From the NCBI RefSeq assembly GCF_963677035.1, contig NZ_OY781472.1:2480001-2544000 (forward strand): DNA of 64,000 bases. Reading direction: 5' to 3'. Shown piece after piece: positions 8,881-20,400 of the stretch. The position numbers were made by a program, and so were the translations under genes. The DNA is from an uncultured Hyphomonas sp. (lineage in GTDB: Bacteria > Pseudomonadota > Alphaproteobacteria > Caulobacterales > Hyphomonadaceae). Each line of letters opens with the position of its first letter. The stretch's first letter is position 1. Below the pieces are notes generated by a model. That model saw only the letters and a list, made by a program, of their open reading frames with translations. It was not told where the DNA came from and ran no database searches.

Positions 8881-10056
8881 ATGGCTGGGAAAGAACAATT
8901 CGAAATCGATCGTACGCTCATAAGTCTGGCGTACAATGACAATATGGCTGTGCGGGATGTTTATGGGTTCCGGAGTTCCGCCGGGAACGTGCAGCTTGAC
9001 GGGTTCCTCTTTCGCCCCAAAGGAAAGCCGTCAAAGACGCTTATCATTTACATGCATCCGGCATCGACGGTGCACCACCTGCCGCTCCCGATGAAGCTTG
9101 TGCGTCTGGGCTTCCATGTGTTGTGCGCGGGCAGCCGCTACAACCGGAACGACTCCGCCCTGATCATGGAAAATGTTGTGCGTGATTATGGTGTCTACGT
9201 ACGCCACATGAAGGAGCAGATGGGGTACGATAAGGTCGTCGTGGCCGGATGGTCTGGCGGTGGCTCGCTCACCGCCTTCTATCAGGCCATGGCCGAAAAC
9301 CCGACAGTCACCCAGACGCCTGCCGGCGATCCCGTCGATCTGTCCGGCATGATCCCCGGCGATGCGATGATGTTCCATGCCGCGCACCTTTCCCGCGCGG
9401 AGATCCTGCGGGACTTCATCGATCCGTCCGTCGTTGATGAGCACAATCCGGCGATCCGGGATCACGAACTGGACCTCTACAGTCCGCGCAACCCCAACAA
9501 GCCACCCTACAGTGCCGACTACCTTGCCTATTTCCGTCAGAGTCAGCTGGCGCGCATTCGCCGCCGCACGGCGCTGGCCAGGGAAACCCTGGACCTGTTG
9601 AGGACGGGCACGACCGACGAGACCGAGCGTTGCATGGTAACGCACAGGACGCTCGCCAATCCGCTTTTCCTGGATGCCGCCATTGAGCCGAACGACCGGC
9701 GCATCAATTGGTGCTTCATGGGAGATCCGAAGACGGCGAACAGCAGCCCGGCGGGGGTGGCCCGGTTTTCAAATACGCGCGCATGGCTGTCGCAATGGTC
9801 GGTCGACGACACGAACGCTCATGCCGAAGTGCACGCGCCGAACATCTCGGTTCCGATGCTGGCAATCGAAAATTCTGCCGACGACGCGATCCCTGGCGCG
9901 CACACAACGCGGTTCTTCAATGCCTGCGGCAGCAAGGATAAGACGTACAAGCTGATGAAGGGCGCCAACCACTACTATGTCGATCAGCCGGAGGAACTGG
10001 CTCAGGCAATCGATCTGATCCATGACTGGCTCGATGAGCGGGGGTTCGTCGACTGA
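8881..10056 (+). CDS. Alpha/beta hydrolase of unknown substrate
   Basis: 391 residues with the alpha/beta-hydrolase layout: IIYMHPAS (oxyanion-hole strand), nucleophile elbow GWSGG with Ser125, acid in IENSADDAIPG, and histidine in KGANHYYVDQ near the C-terminus. There is no signal peptide, so it is cytosolic. A strong Shine-Dalgarno (GAGGAG) precedes the ATG. The roughly 150-residue insertion between nucleophile and acid (about 150-300) is a large lid or cap, which suggests a bulky ester, thioester or ring-cleavage substrate. Its place next to hmgA and acyl-CoA genes suggests aromatic or alicyclic catabolism, but the reaction cannot be read from the sequence. It ends 36 bases before the first IS6 remnant. 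Confidence 0.8.
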   Translation: MAGKEQFEIDRTLISLAYNDNMAVRDVYGFRSSAGNVQLDGFLFRPKGKPSKTLIIYMHPASTVHHLPLPMKLVRLGFHVLCAGSRYNRNDSALIMENVVRDYGVYVRHMKEQMGYDKVVVAGWSGGGSLTAFYQAMAENPTVTQTPAGDPVDLSGMIPGDAMMFHAAHLSRAEILRDFIDPSVVDEHNPAIRDHELDLYSPRNPNKPPYSADYLAYFRQSQLARIRRRTALARETLDLLRTGTTDETERCMVTHRTLANPLFLDAAIEPNDRRINWCFMGDPKTANSSPAGVARFSNTRAWLSQWSVDDTNAHAEVHAPNISVPMLAIENSADDAIPGAHTTRFFNACGSKDKTYKLMKGANHYYVDQPEELAQAIDLIHDWLDERGFVD

Positions 10057-10092
10057 TGGCGGATGCGCGGCGTCTGGCCGGGATTGTCAAAG

Positions 10093-10905
10093 GGCATTGT
10101 CAGCGGAACTGAGCTTGAGGCAGCCAATCTTGGCGTCTGACCTCAGACAATGAGACAGAATCCGTTCCGCTACTTCAAGACATCACCCGAGATCATCCAG
10201 CTTGCGGTAATGATGTATGTTCGATTTCCGCTGTCGCTGCGCAATGTCGAAGATCTGCTCCATGAGCGAGGGGGCGACATCTGCCATGAAACTGTCCGCC
10301 ACGGGGTCGATTGGTTCGGGACTTACTTCGCGCACAAGATCCGCAAACGTCGCTCGGAGGGCATGAAGCAAAGTCCGCAGTGGCAATGGCACCTGGACGA
10401 GGACTTGTGAAGATCCATGGTCAGACTCATTACCTTTGGCGTGCGGTTGATCACGAAGGTGAGGTTCTCGAGGCGTTCGTCACGAAGACTCGTGACAAGG
10501 CTTCAGCATTGAGGTTTATGAAAAAAGCCATGAAGCGCTATGGTAATCCCAAGGTGGTCGTGACGGATAAATGCCCTTCATATCGGGCGGCGATGAAAGT
10601 GATCGGGAGCGAGAGGCGTCAGGAGGCCGGCCGGCACCTGAACAATCGCGCCGAAAACTCACACTTGCCATTCCGACGAAGAGAACGCGTCATGTCCCGT
10701 TTCCGGCGCATGCGAAGTCTTCAGAAGCTCGTGTCAATTCATTCGTCTGTGTACAACCACTTCAATCATCAAAGGAATATCGAGAGCAGGGCCGGGTTCA
10801 AATCGCTACGTGACACTGCGCTTCTCGAATGGCGCGAGTTGATTGCTGCCTGAAAATTGCTCGTCTGCGAAAGGTGCAGACTAGTTCGAGTTTCTCTGAC
10901 ACGAC
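10093..10905 (+). mobile_element. IS6-family insertion sequence, copy 1 (inactive)
   Basis: The left end GGCATTGTCAG begins at 10093 and the right end carries CTGACACGAC to about 10905, degenerate inverted repeats that resemble those of the other three copies in this window. The inside holds one frameshifted IS6-type transposase. Size (about 0.81 kb) is usual for the family. No matching 8-base target duplication was evident at the two ends. Confidence 0.75.
10150..10853 (+). pseudogene. IS6-family transposase, frameshifted (copy 1)
   Basis: The reading frame opens at 10150 with MRQNPFRYFKTSPEIIQL, typical of IS6 transposases, and includes WHLDE with the first catalytic Asp. It then hits a stop at 10408. 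Compared with the copy at 22.6 kb, one base is missing near 10400 (GAGGACTTGTGAAG against GAGGTGTTCGTGAAG). The other frame continues from VKIHGQTHYLWRAVDHEGE through VVVTDKCPS (second Asp) and NNRAENSHLP (Glu) to the stop at 10853. All three DDE residues survive, so a single base would restore the gene. Confidence 0.85.
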
Positions 10906-10937
10906 CGTTCAGATGCGGCTTCCACCGTTCAATTCCA

Positions 10938-11951
10938 TCACGATGAGTATTTGTACAGATTATTGATTTCGTTGCGTAGATCGCCTGGCGTCTTTCCCGA
11001 CCAGTTATTTATGGATCTATAGAAAGATGCTGGGTCGCTAAAACCAAGAAGATATGAAATCTCTTCGTTACTCACATCCGTCATCTTGATATAATGAAGC
11101 GCCAATTCCATCCTGGTTTCATTCAATATTTCCTTGAAACTCGTATCCTCGGATTTCAATCGCCTCTGCAATGTCCTTGGTGACATGTTCATTCTTTCGC
11201 ACACCGTCTTAAAGGTAGCGTCACCTGCCGGAAGCAGTTCAATCAACAGATCTCTCACTCGCACTGACAGGCGAGCTTCAGATTGCTGCTGCTCCAGCCG
11301 GCGCCTCAACTCAGGCTCAAAAATCTGCCATATCTGGGAATTTTCAGAAATGAGATGCAGTTCAGCGTCCGATCGAGAAAGAGTGATCTGTGGCTCGGGC
11401 GCGGCGTCTATTGCCGTTCCGAAATAAGTTTCGGCGGCCGGAATGGACGGTGCATGCCCCGGAATCTTGGCCGCGATTGGCGTTACAGGCTTGGTGGTGC
11501 ACACGCGGCAACATTCGGTCAGAAAAACCATCTCAAATATAGCGAGACTATCTGGAATGTTTCCAAGTGACATAGCGGGTTTAATAAAGATATTCAGACC
11601 CTCTGCAGCCTCAACTACCTTGTAACTGATTGGCCCCATCAAAGGCTTGAATATAGACTGTCTGTGAAGACCATCCGCGATGGTGGTGCTGCAAGAAAAT
11701 GCAAGAAGCGCAGGCGTGAAGGGCCCGTGAGCAAAAATGTGAGCGAGCTTTACCGGGAACGCGGGATCCTGGGCTTCACTCACCAATGCTTCCCATAGTG
11801 CAAAGAACTCCGGCTCGGTTACCTGATCCTGAGCGTCCTGCAGGCGTTCCGACATATCTGCCGCATGTAACACACGCTTGGCGTCAATATTCTGGCTCAA
11901 GCATATCTGATTTAGTGTATTGTATATATTGTACTTTACTTGGCCGGTCAT
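10938..11951 (-). CDS. AraC-family transcriptional regulator
   Basis: 337 residues from the ATG at 11951; an in-frame GTG at 11963 lacks a ribosome binding site, whereas GGAG lies 11 bases before the ATG. The C-terminal 90 residues are two helix-turn-helices of the AraC type: MSPRTLQRRLKSEDTSFKEI and then ISYLLGFSDPASFYRSI followed by WSGKTPGDLR. The first 200 residues resemble the Arabinose_bd/OruR-type sensing domain. Lower GC than the core genes. It is divergent from the two-partner secretion genes across 600 bases and lies inside the same pair of IS6 copies, so it is the likely regulator of that locus; the inducer is unknown. Confidence 0.85.
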   Translation of the reverse strand: MTGQVKYNIYNTLNQICLSQNIDAKRVLHAADMSERLQDAQDQVTEPEFFALWEALVSEAQDPAFPVKLAHIFAHGPFTPALLAFSCSTTIADGLHRQSIFKPLMGPISYKVVEAAEGLNIFIKPAMSLGNIPDSLAIFEMVFLTECCRVCTTKPVTPIAAKIPGHAPSIPAAETYFGTAIDAAPEPQITLSRSDAELHLISENSQIWQIFEPELRRRLEQQQSEARLSVRVRDLLIELLPAGDATFKTVCERMNMSPRTLQRRLKSEDTSFKEILNETRMELALHYIKMTDVSNEEISYLLGFSDPASFYRSINNWSGKTPGDLRNEINNLYKYSS

Positions 11952-12557
11952 TGTTAAGCTCACTCCAATGGCGCTCTCATATCATTCGGCGCATAGCGCA
12001 ATAGTATCGAGTCGTGAACGATCCAAAATGCGTCACATGACACCCAAATCGTACGAAATGCTGGTGAACGAGCTGACCCACCCATTCATCGGCTTGCGCT
12101 GCTGCGCGACCATCCGGAACACGCACAAAGAAAGGTTGGTCATTTGATGGTTATGCGCGCGCCGCAACGGAGGCATAGGTCGGGCAAGACGACCAGGCAA
12201 GCAAAACTGTTCTGCACAAGGATATGCTTGATATCCGCAAGCTATGCTGGTTCTGGAGTAGCCGCACCGGACGAGCGATCATGTGTGTTCGCCACGGCGA
12301 GCGAAGGCTAGCCGTCCAATCTTTCGGGGCAGCATCTGTAACCGATCAGTCGTGGTTAGTGGGTCCGATTGTCGGTCATCGGCCCTTGTCGCTTGGCAAC
12401 CAGAGGTTTGGCGCGAAGTGCAACAATAGTGTCGTCTTCGGCTATAGCGAACCATGCCAAACAGGCTCATCTCTAAAGAAGATGGGAAATAGAGTTGTGT
12501 TTGATTTTAACATTGGGGTGATGTTTGATCTGCACACATCGTACAGCTCGGGACGCT
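11952..12557. other. 606-base divergent region between AraC regulator and TpsB
   Basis: No recognised gene. The segment next to the regulator is AT-rich (TTGTATATATTG around 11920 is just inside the gene; TTAAGCTCACT at 11955). A second AT-rich stretch (TGTTTGATTTTAACATT, near 12498-12514) lies 45-60 bases before the tpsB-like start and is the best visible promoter-like region. Short ORFs in the middle (for example 12146-12310) show no family features. The region is long enough for AraC operator half-sites, but no clear direct repeat was identified. Confidence 0.4.
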
Positions 12558-14357
12558 ATGGATAGCTCTGCTCCGGACACCCAGAACAAAACATCAAATA
12601 ACGGCAAGAAGCATGGAGGGCACGTCTTTAGGCAGTTGCCATTTTCCCTGACCGTGTCTTCGCTTGCGGCACTCTGCGCCACAGGTTTTCCGGCACCGGC
12701 TTCAGCCCAGCTTACCTTGTCGCCAAGCATGGAGCCAAACCGGATCGAAGAAAATTTCGAGCTAAAGACAAAGCCAGAGGCAACTCCCCCTGCCGCAGAG
12801 GGGCAAGTCCGTGCTCCGGCCAAACCCGAAAATGCGGACACAGTTACATTCATTTTATCGGATTTGCGGATTGAAGGGGCAACAACCTTCAGTGCGCCCG
12901 AGTTGCTCGCCGACTGGCCGCACCAGCCAACCGAGCGCATTTCCATGGCTGATGTCTACGATCTGGTAGATTCGATCAATCAACGTTATTCACAGGCTGG
13001 CTACGCTCTCAGTTTTGCCCTCATCCCCGAGCAGAAAATCGAGAATGGACATGTCAGAGTCCGCGTGGTCGAAGGGTTTGTCGACAATGTCGTTCTGGCG
13101 GGCCCGTTGGTTGAGCAAAACGGGCTCGGCAAATCGCGGGACATGATCGAGAAGTACGCAGCAAGAATCACAGCTTCGCGTCCTTTGCGTAGTGCTGATC
13201 TTGAACGTTATTTGCTGCTCATTAACGACATTCCGGGTATTGCTGCCCGTGCCACGTTGTCGCCCGCCGAAAAGGTGGTCGGCGGATCCACTCTGACACT
13301 GGAAATCGATCGCGATGTGGCCCAGGCGCAGCTCGGCTATACAAGCTACTTGCCTTCGGAACTGGACCGCCATGCGGTGGGCGGCTCCATACAGCTCAAT
13401 GGAACGCTGACGGGGGCAGATCAAGTTGGCCTCTCAGTCATGCGCAGCGTTGAGAGCGATGCCTATTTCAGCGCTGGCGGCGAGATTTCGACTGGTATCG
13501 GCAGCAACGGGCTACGCCTGAGTCTGAGTGGCAACCAGGCCTGGACACGTCCGACGACGGAGGCGTTGCGGGCCCTGGACTATGAGGGCAAAGCGACCAG
13601 TGTCCGCGCTGCGGTCAGCTATCCGGTCATTAGATCACGCGCGAAAAATTTGCTCGTGTCCGTCGCTGCGGAGATCGACAATTCCGACATTGATCTGCTC
13701 GACACCTCCTTTCAGCGCGACCGACTGCGAACGTTGCAGGCTGCTGTGAGCTACGACTTTGCAAGCGAAGACCAGTCTGTAACGCTCGTGCGCCTCGGCA
13801 TCGAACGCGGGATCGACATATTCGATGCACGCGGCAACAGCCGTGCAGCCGGCAGTCCGACTTACACTGTCGTGACCCTTCAGGGGCAGCGCGACCAACC
13901 GCTGGGCGCACTCGGCAAAGGCAAACTATCGTTGTCCGGCAACGCATTCGGCCAGTTGGCGCCGGACAATGCGCTGCTCAGCGGTGCCGAATGCGGACTT
14001 GGCGGCCGACAATATGGGCGTCGTTTCGATGCCGGCGTCATCACAGGCGACCATTGTATGCTCGGTAGCGCCGAGTTGCGCTGGACCACACCTGTAGATG
14101 CCTCTTTCACCAGCCAGCCGGTAGCATTGCAGATCTACGGATTCGCGGATGGCGGAGCGGTTTGGCAAAAGGGAGCGCTACAGCCCGGTGAAAAACGTGA
14201 GCGAAGCGGTGCCTCCGGCGGTGTTGGACTGCGTACCTCGTTGGGCAACGGGTTAAACGCATCGGTGGAAATCAGCCATCAGCTCAAGACGCCTTCGATC
14301 AGCGGCGAGATGAGAGAGAACATGCGGTTGAGCGGCTCAATCGGATTCCAATTTTAA
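12558..14357 (+). CDS. Two-partner secretion outer-membrane transporter (TpsB, ShlB/FhaC/HecB family)
   Basis: 599 residues from the ATG at 12558; the frame could also open at a TTG at 12525. A long n-region is followed by a hydrophobic stretch and an Ala-X-Ala site (FPAPASAQ), a Sec signal. Next comes a proline-rich linker, a POTRA-2-type domain (FILSDLRIEGATTFSAPEL to VRVRVVEGFVDNVVLAG, roughly residues 95-190) and a beta-barrel of the ShlB type, ending in the outer-membrane C-terminal phenylalanine (SIGFQF). It would sit in the outer membrane and export the TpsA protein encoded 66 bases downstream. The Shine-Dalgarno is weak. Confidence 0.9.
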   Translation: MDSSAPDTQNKTSNNGKKHGGHVFRQLPFSLTVSSLAALCATGFPAPASAQLTLSPSMEPNRIEENFELKTKPEATPPAAEGQVRAPAKPENADTVTFILSDLRIEGATTFSAPELLADWPHQPTERISMADVYDLVDSINQRYSQAGYALSFALIPEQKIENGHVRVRVVEGFVDNVVLAGPLVEQNGLGKSRDMIEKYAARITASRPLRSADLERYLLLINDIPGIAARATLSPAEKVVGGSTLTLEIDRDVAQAQLGYTSYLPSELDRHAVGGSIQLNGTLTGADQVGLSVMRSVESDAYFSAGGEISTGIGSNGLRLSLSGNQAWTRPTTEALRALDYEGKATSVRAAVSYPVIRSRAKNLLVSVAAEIDNSDIDLLDTSFQRDRLRTLQAAVSYDFASEDQSVTLVRLGIERGIDIFDARGNSRAAGSPTYTVVTLQGQRDQPLGALGKGKLSLSGNAFGQLAPDNALLSGAECGLGGRQYGRRFDAGVITGDHCMLGSAELRWTTPVDASFTSQPVALQIYGFADGGAVWQKGALQPGEKRERSGASGGVGLRTSLGNGLNASVEISHQLKTPSISGEMRENMRLSGSIGFQF

Positions 14358-14423
14358 TCAGACAGGCAGTCAGGAGGTTCATTCGGCCACTGACTTTGTA
14401 GCTCAATGAGCTGGAGGCAAACT

Positions 14424-17400
14424 GTGTCACACAAGAGACAAATGTCGAAGAATCTTGGTCGCGGCCGTAACGGCTTCTGTTCGGGCGCCAGCCTGACCGT
14501 ATTGGCAGCCCTTGCGCCATTTGCCGCGCCTGCATGGGCAGGGCCTGACGGCGCCAATGTCGTAGACGGTAATGCCAATATCTCGGGCGAAGGCACTGCG
14601 ACGGTTTCCATCGACCAGAGCAGCGATCGCGCCATCATAAACTGGAACGATTTCTCCATTGATCGTGGGGAAACAGTCATTTTCAACCAACCAAGCTCGA
14701 AGTCGATTACAGCGAACCGCGTGGTCGGCGAGAACCCGTCGACGATTTTAGGTTCTCTCAGGGCCGATGGGCAGATTGTTCTCATCAACCGGAACGGCAT
14801 CGCCTTCGGTAAAGACTCGGTTGTCGACGTTGCCGGCCTCGTTGCCACAACAAGCGATATGGATGATGCAACCTTCATGTCCGGCGCCCCGATGCTTCGG
14901 TTTGACGGCGCTGAAAGCAGCTCGGGTAACATCGTCATTGAGGGCCAAGTTTCGGTTGGGAAGGCCGGCCTTGCCGCCTTTGTAGCCCCCCATGTGCGCA
15001 ATGCCGGCGTCATCGTCGCCGATCTTGGTCGGGTTGCGTTGGGTTCGGGCAAAGGCTTCTCGGTCGATCTGTATGGTGACGGACTGATCTCCTTTGCGCC
15101 TGGAGACGAAATCGCCTCCACCGTGACCGATGTGACGGGTACCAGCGTGCAAGCGCTTGTTGAGAATGAAGGCGAAATACGCGCATATGGCGGCCAGGTC
15201 CTACTGACAGCCACAGCTGCACGTGACGTGGTCCACGGGGCCGTAAATACCTCGGGCTTGATTAGCACCAGCAGCATCACTTCCGATGGTGGAAGCATCA
15301 TTTTGTCCGGCGCAGGGGCAGTTTCGGTCACGGGCAACGGCTCGCTCGACGTATCCAGCGAAAATGGCAAGGGCGGAACCGTCAAGGTGCTCGGCGGCAC
15401 GAGCGCTCTGTTCGACCAGGCCAGTATCGACGCCACAGGTGCGTCCAGCGGCGGCACGGTTCTGGTCGGCGGCAATTATCTGGGCGAGGGCTCTGAAGCA
15501 AACGCAGACGTTACCCTGATGGCACCGGATGCCATCATCGATGCTTCAGCGACAGACAATGGCGACGGCGGCCACGTCATTCTGTGGTCCGACAACTACA
15601 CCAATGGCTGGGGAACAATTCTCGCCCGCGGTGGCAGCAATGGCGGAGATGGCGGCTTTGTCGAAACGTCCAGCAAGGATGTGCTCAACTTCGTCGGCTC
15701 CGTCGATGCGGGGGCATCTGCAGGCGCGGGTGGCACCTGGCTGCTCGATCCGGGCAGTATAACGATCGCCGATTCCGGTGCAAGCGGCACCACTTTTCCC
15801 GCCGGCACCACGGTTGCCGACGGCACGGCGACTTACACCCCCGGCGGCACGTCGACGATCCTGACGACAAACATCGAGAGCTCACTCGCCACCAATGATG
15901 TTCTGATTCAGACCGGTTCTGGCGGCGGGTACAACATTACTGTCAACGGCGATATCGACTGGGACAGTACGCATGGGCTGACACTTAGCGCGGCGGCCGA
16001 CCTGACGGTCAACAATTCCATCATCAATACTGGCAGCGGTGCAATCACACTGCTCGCAGGGCAAAGCGCTGCAGGAACAATACGTAACTATACCAGTCTG
16101 CAGAGTAATGGCGGGAATATAACGCTTTATGCCGGTCTGGATGCGACCGGAACCAGTACCGGACAAACCGGATCTGTATTTACCTATGCCCCCGCCGGCG
16201 AAAGTATTTCCAGTAATGGCGGCGACATTACGTTCGCCAACAGTACGCTTGGTCCGGCCGGTGTTCCTGCTGGAGGGTCATTCTTACGCGGACTCGACAT
16301 TCGAGGCGCCGTATTTGCGGGCACCGGGGATTTAAATATTACCGGATACGGACGGCCGGGGAACCATGACGATGAAACGTCAGCACTCACACTGGAAGAG
16401 TTCACATTTACAGGGAATAATATAACGGCGTATGCCAATAGTCAGGGCATCGGCAAGAGCCGGATGGGCTTAGTGCTTGTAGGGGGCGTTAACATTCGGG
16501 CTGCCGGCGACATTTCCCTGACCGGTATCGCAACCAATGGAAGCGCATCGGAGCTCGGCCCTGATGCCGGTTACGGCATTGCCACCTATTCGAAGGTGGT
16601 CACGGATGTGACCCTCTACGCAGCCGGAAACACGACGCTCACGGGCAGCGCCAATTTTAATGACAGGAATGCGATCGACCTGAGTTTGACGAGTTCGTCC
16701 GCCAGCTCTGCCGTAAGGATCGGCTACACTGCGGATGGAGACCTCACCACAGGCAATATAACGATCAACGGCAACGCGGCTGGAGATGGCAAAATTGTCC
16801 TCCCCAGCTTTGCGCTTATTCGAAGCGATGGCGGTGACGTTACCATTGGTGACAATGGCAATGCGCTCAATGCGGTGATGATGCCATGGACGGTGATCGA
16901 TACGGCTTCCACTTTCGGCAGCATCACCATAGGCGGCACCAACACGTCGGACCTGCTCACTGACGGTCCTATCGATTGGTCGGCGAGCAACGCCATAAAC
17001 CTGATCGACAAGGATGGACTTGGTATTGGCACCAGCATCACCAACAGCGCAGTCGGCGGCGACCTGAATATCTTCACCGCGACAGGCGCGGACGGCACAT
17101 TGAGCCTTTCGGACACTTATACGTTGACTGCCGACGGCGCTATCAATCTCTATAGCGGCTTTCTGACCGATGCCTCCACGGCCAGCGGCTTTAACGGCTC
17201 CATCTCTCTCGGCAACACGTCTGCCCTGGTTGCAGGCGGGAATATTCTAGCGCGCGCAAATGCAGCGCTTACGCTGCTTTCGGGCGCAACCCTCACCTCC
17301 AGCAATGGTGACATCCTGCTGTCGACCGAAGGCACCGGTACCTTCACCAACAGTGCGGGGGCGACCCCATTCTCAGCCGCAAATGGCCGCTGGCTGGTTT

Positions 17401-20400
17401 ATGCCGATGACCCGGCCAATACAACGTTCGGTGGCTTGGAAAGCGGCAATAGTGCGATCTGGAACCAGGCCAATTTCGACACGCTGATTGGCAATTTGTC
17501 AGCCGACACCATTCCTGGCGACCGGTTCGCCTTTGCCGTTCTGCCTGACACCAACGGCGGCTATATCGTCGATACAGTCGATCAGCCCAACAAGATCTAC
17601 GGGGAAACCGTCGCCTCAAGCACGGACTCGAGCACGTTCACGATCAGCGGCAGTTCGCTGGGCACCAACAATGGTGCGGGGAGCGCATATCTGCTGGATG
17701 ACCTGGTCGGCCTGTTCGATTTTGATGTGACCACGGATTCAGTGGGCTTCGCTGCGACAGCTGATGCCAATACCTATGCTGTCACGGCTTCAGGGGCGAC
17801 AACGTTCAACGGCCAGACTGTGATATATAATTCCAGCGGGAATGTTGTCGTTGATCCACGCACCGTGACACTGAGTGGCAGCCAAGTCTATGACAGCACG
17901 ACCACGGTACAAGGCGAAAACCTGATTGCCGGCAATGTGGTGAACGGCGACAGCGTCACCGTCTCGGGTTCCGCCGACAATGCGATCAGCGATCCCGATA
18001 TCGGCACCTACAATCTGGAGAGTACGACCGGTCTCACGCTCTCCGATGCAAACTATACCGTTGTCGACGCAACCGGCACGGTTGATATCACTCAGGCTAC
18101 GCTTACCGCCGCGCTGGCCGGCACGGTCACCAAGACCTATGACACAACAGACGCGGCCACGCTCGCAGCAGGCAACTACACCCTCACCGGGGTGTTCAGT
18201 GGCGATACCGTTGCGCTCAACAATCCGACCGGCGGCAGCTATGACAACGAGAATGTCGGCACCGGCAAAAATGTCAGCGTCAGCGGCCTCTCGCTGAGCG
18301 GCACCCAGGCCGGCAACTACGTCCTCGCCGCAGACGCAATCGATGCCGATATCGGCGAGATCAATCCAGCTACGCTCACCGCCGCGCTGACCGGCACGGT
18401 CACCAAGACCTATGACACAACAGACGCGGCCACGCTTGCCGCAGGCAACTACACCCTTACCGGCGTGTTCAGTGGCGATACCGTTGCGCTCAACAATCCG
18501 ACCGGCGGCAGCTATGACAACGAGAATGTCGGCACCGGCAAAAATGTCAGCGTCAGCGGCCTCTCGCTGAGCGGCGCCCAGGCCGGCAACTACGTCCTCG
18601 CCGCAGACGCTATCGATGCCGATATCGGCGAGATCAATCCAGCTACGCTCACCGCCGCGCTGACCGGCACGGTCACCAAGACCTATGACACAACAGACGC
18701 GGCCACGCTTGCCGCAGGCAACTACACCCTTACCGGCGTGTTCAGTGGCGATACCGTTGCGCTCAACAATCCGACCGGCGGCAGCTATGACAACGAGAAT
18801 GTCGGCACCGGCAAAAATGTCAGCGTCAGCGGCCTCTCGCTGAGCGGCGCCCAGGCCGGCAACTACGTCCTCGCCGCAGACGCTATCGATGCCGATATCG
18901 GCGAGATCAATCCGGCTACGCTCACCGCCGCGCTGACCGGCACGGTCACCAAGACTTATGATGCAACAGACGCGGCCACGCTTGCCGCAGGCAACTACAC
19001 CCTCACCGGCGTGTTCAGTGGCGATACCGTTGCGCTCAACAATCCGACCAATGGCAGCTATGACAACGAGAATGTCGGCACCGGCAAAAATGTCAGCGTC
19101 AGCGGCCTCTCGCTGAGCGGCGCCCAGGCCGGCAACTACGTCCTCGCCGCAGACGCTATCGATGCCGATATCGGCGAGATCAATCCGGCTACGCTCACCG
19201 CCGCGCTGACCGGCACGGTCACCAAGACCTATGACACAACAGACGCGGCCACGCTTGCCGCAGGCAACTACACCCTTACCGGCGTGTTCAGTGGCGATAC
19301 CGTTGCGCTCAACAATCCGACCAATGGCAGCTATGACAACGAGAATGTCGGCACCGGCAAAAATGTCAGCGTCAGCGGCCTCTCGCTGAGCGGCGCCCAG
19401 GCCGGCAACTACGTCCTCGCCGCAGACGCTATCGATGCCGATATCGGCGAGATCAATCCGGCTACGCTGGTGATCGACAATGTCATCGCGGCCAATAAGG
19501 AATATGACTCAAAAGAGGACGCAACGCTGAGCGGTGGATCGGTCACCGGGTTTAGTGGTGACACTGTAAGTCTTGTCACGAGCGGAGCGACCGGAACCTT
19601 TGAGAACAAGAATGTCGGTACCGGCAAGGCCGTCACCGCTTCTGGCTATACCCTGACAGGTGCGGATGCTCCAAACTATGTCCTGACCCAACCGACCGGC
19701 CTGACCGCCGATATCACCCCCGCCACCCTCACAGTGGCAGGCAGCTTTAGCGCAGAGAACAAGGTCTACGACTCGACAACGAATACCAATATCGACACCA
19801 GTGGTCTTGTGCTTGCAGGTGTCTTTTCGGGCGATCAGGTCCAACTGAATACAGAGAATGCTACGGGCAGCTTCACTGACAAGAATGTGGGGACCAGCAA
19901 GATCGTGGAGCTCAGCACAAATGGTTCACTGTCGGGTGGCGATGCTGGCAATTATATCATCGGCTCGGGAGCACCGACAACCACGGCAAACGTCACGCCT
20001 TTCACGCTTGATCTTGAATATGTCGGTGTGGACAAGGTTTACGATGGGGGGCTCGACGCGAATGTCGTGGTGGATTCCGACAACCGGTTTGCGGGTGACA
20101 ATCTTATTTTCAATATCACGGCACTTTATAGCGACAAGAATGTTGGCATCGACAAGAACGTGACGGTCGGTTCGATCACCCTCGCTGGTGATGATGCTGG
20201 CAATTATGTGCTCGGCACGGCGTCGGGCACAGCTATGTCGGACATTACACGCCTAGACACTGTAATATGGACAGGCGCAGGCGATGGTGTGAACTGGTTC
20301 GATCCGGCAAACTGGGCTGGCGGCGCGGTGCCTGACCTCGCCAACGTCGCCAATGTCAGCTTGCCAGCTAGTTTGATTGTTACGTTCGACGACAGCGCGC

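Noticed and set aside
10390..10420. Programmed ribosomal frameshift in IS copy 1
   Set aside because: IS6 transposases are encoded in one frame; no slippery heptamer is seen, and comparison with copy 2 shows a simple one-base loss.
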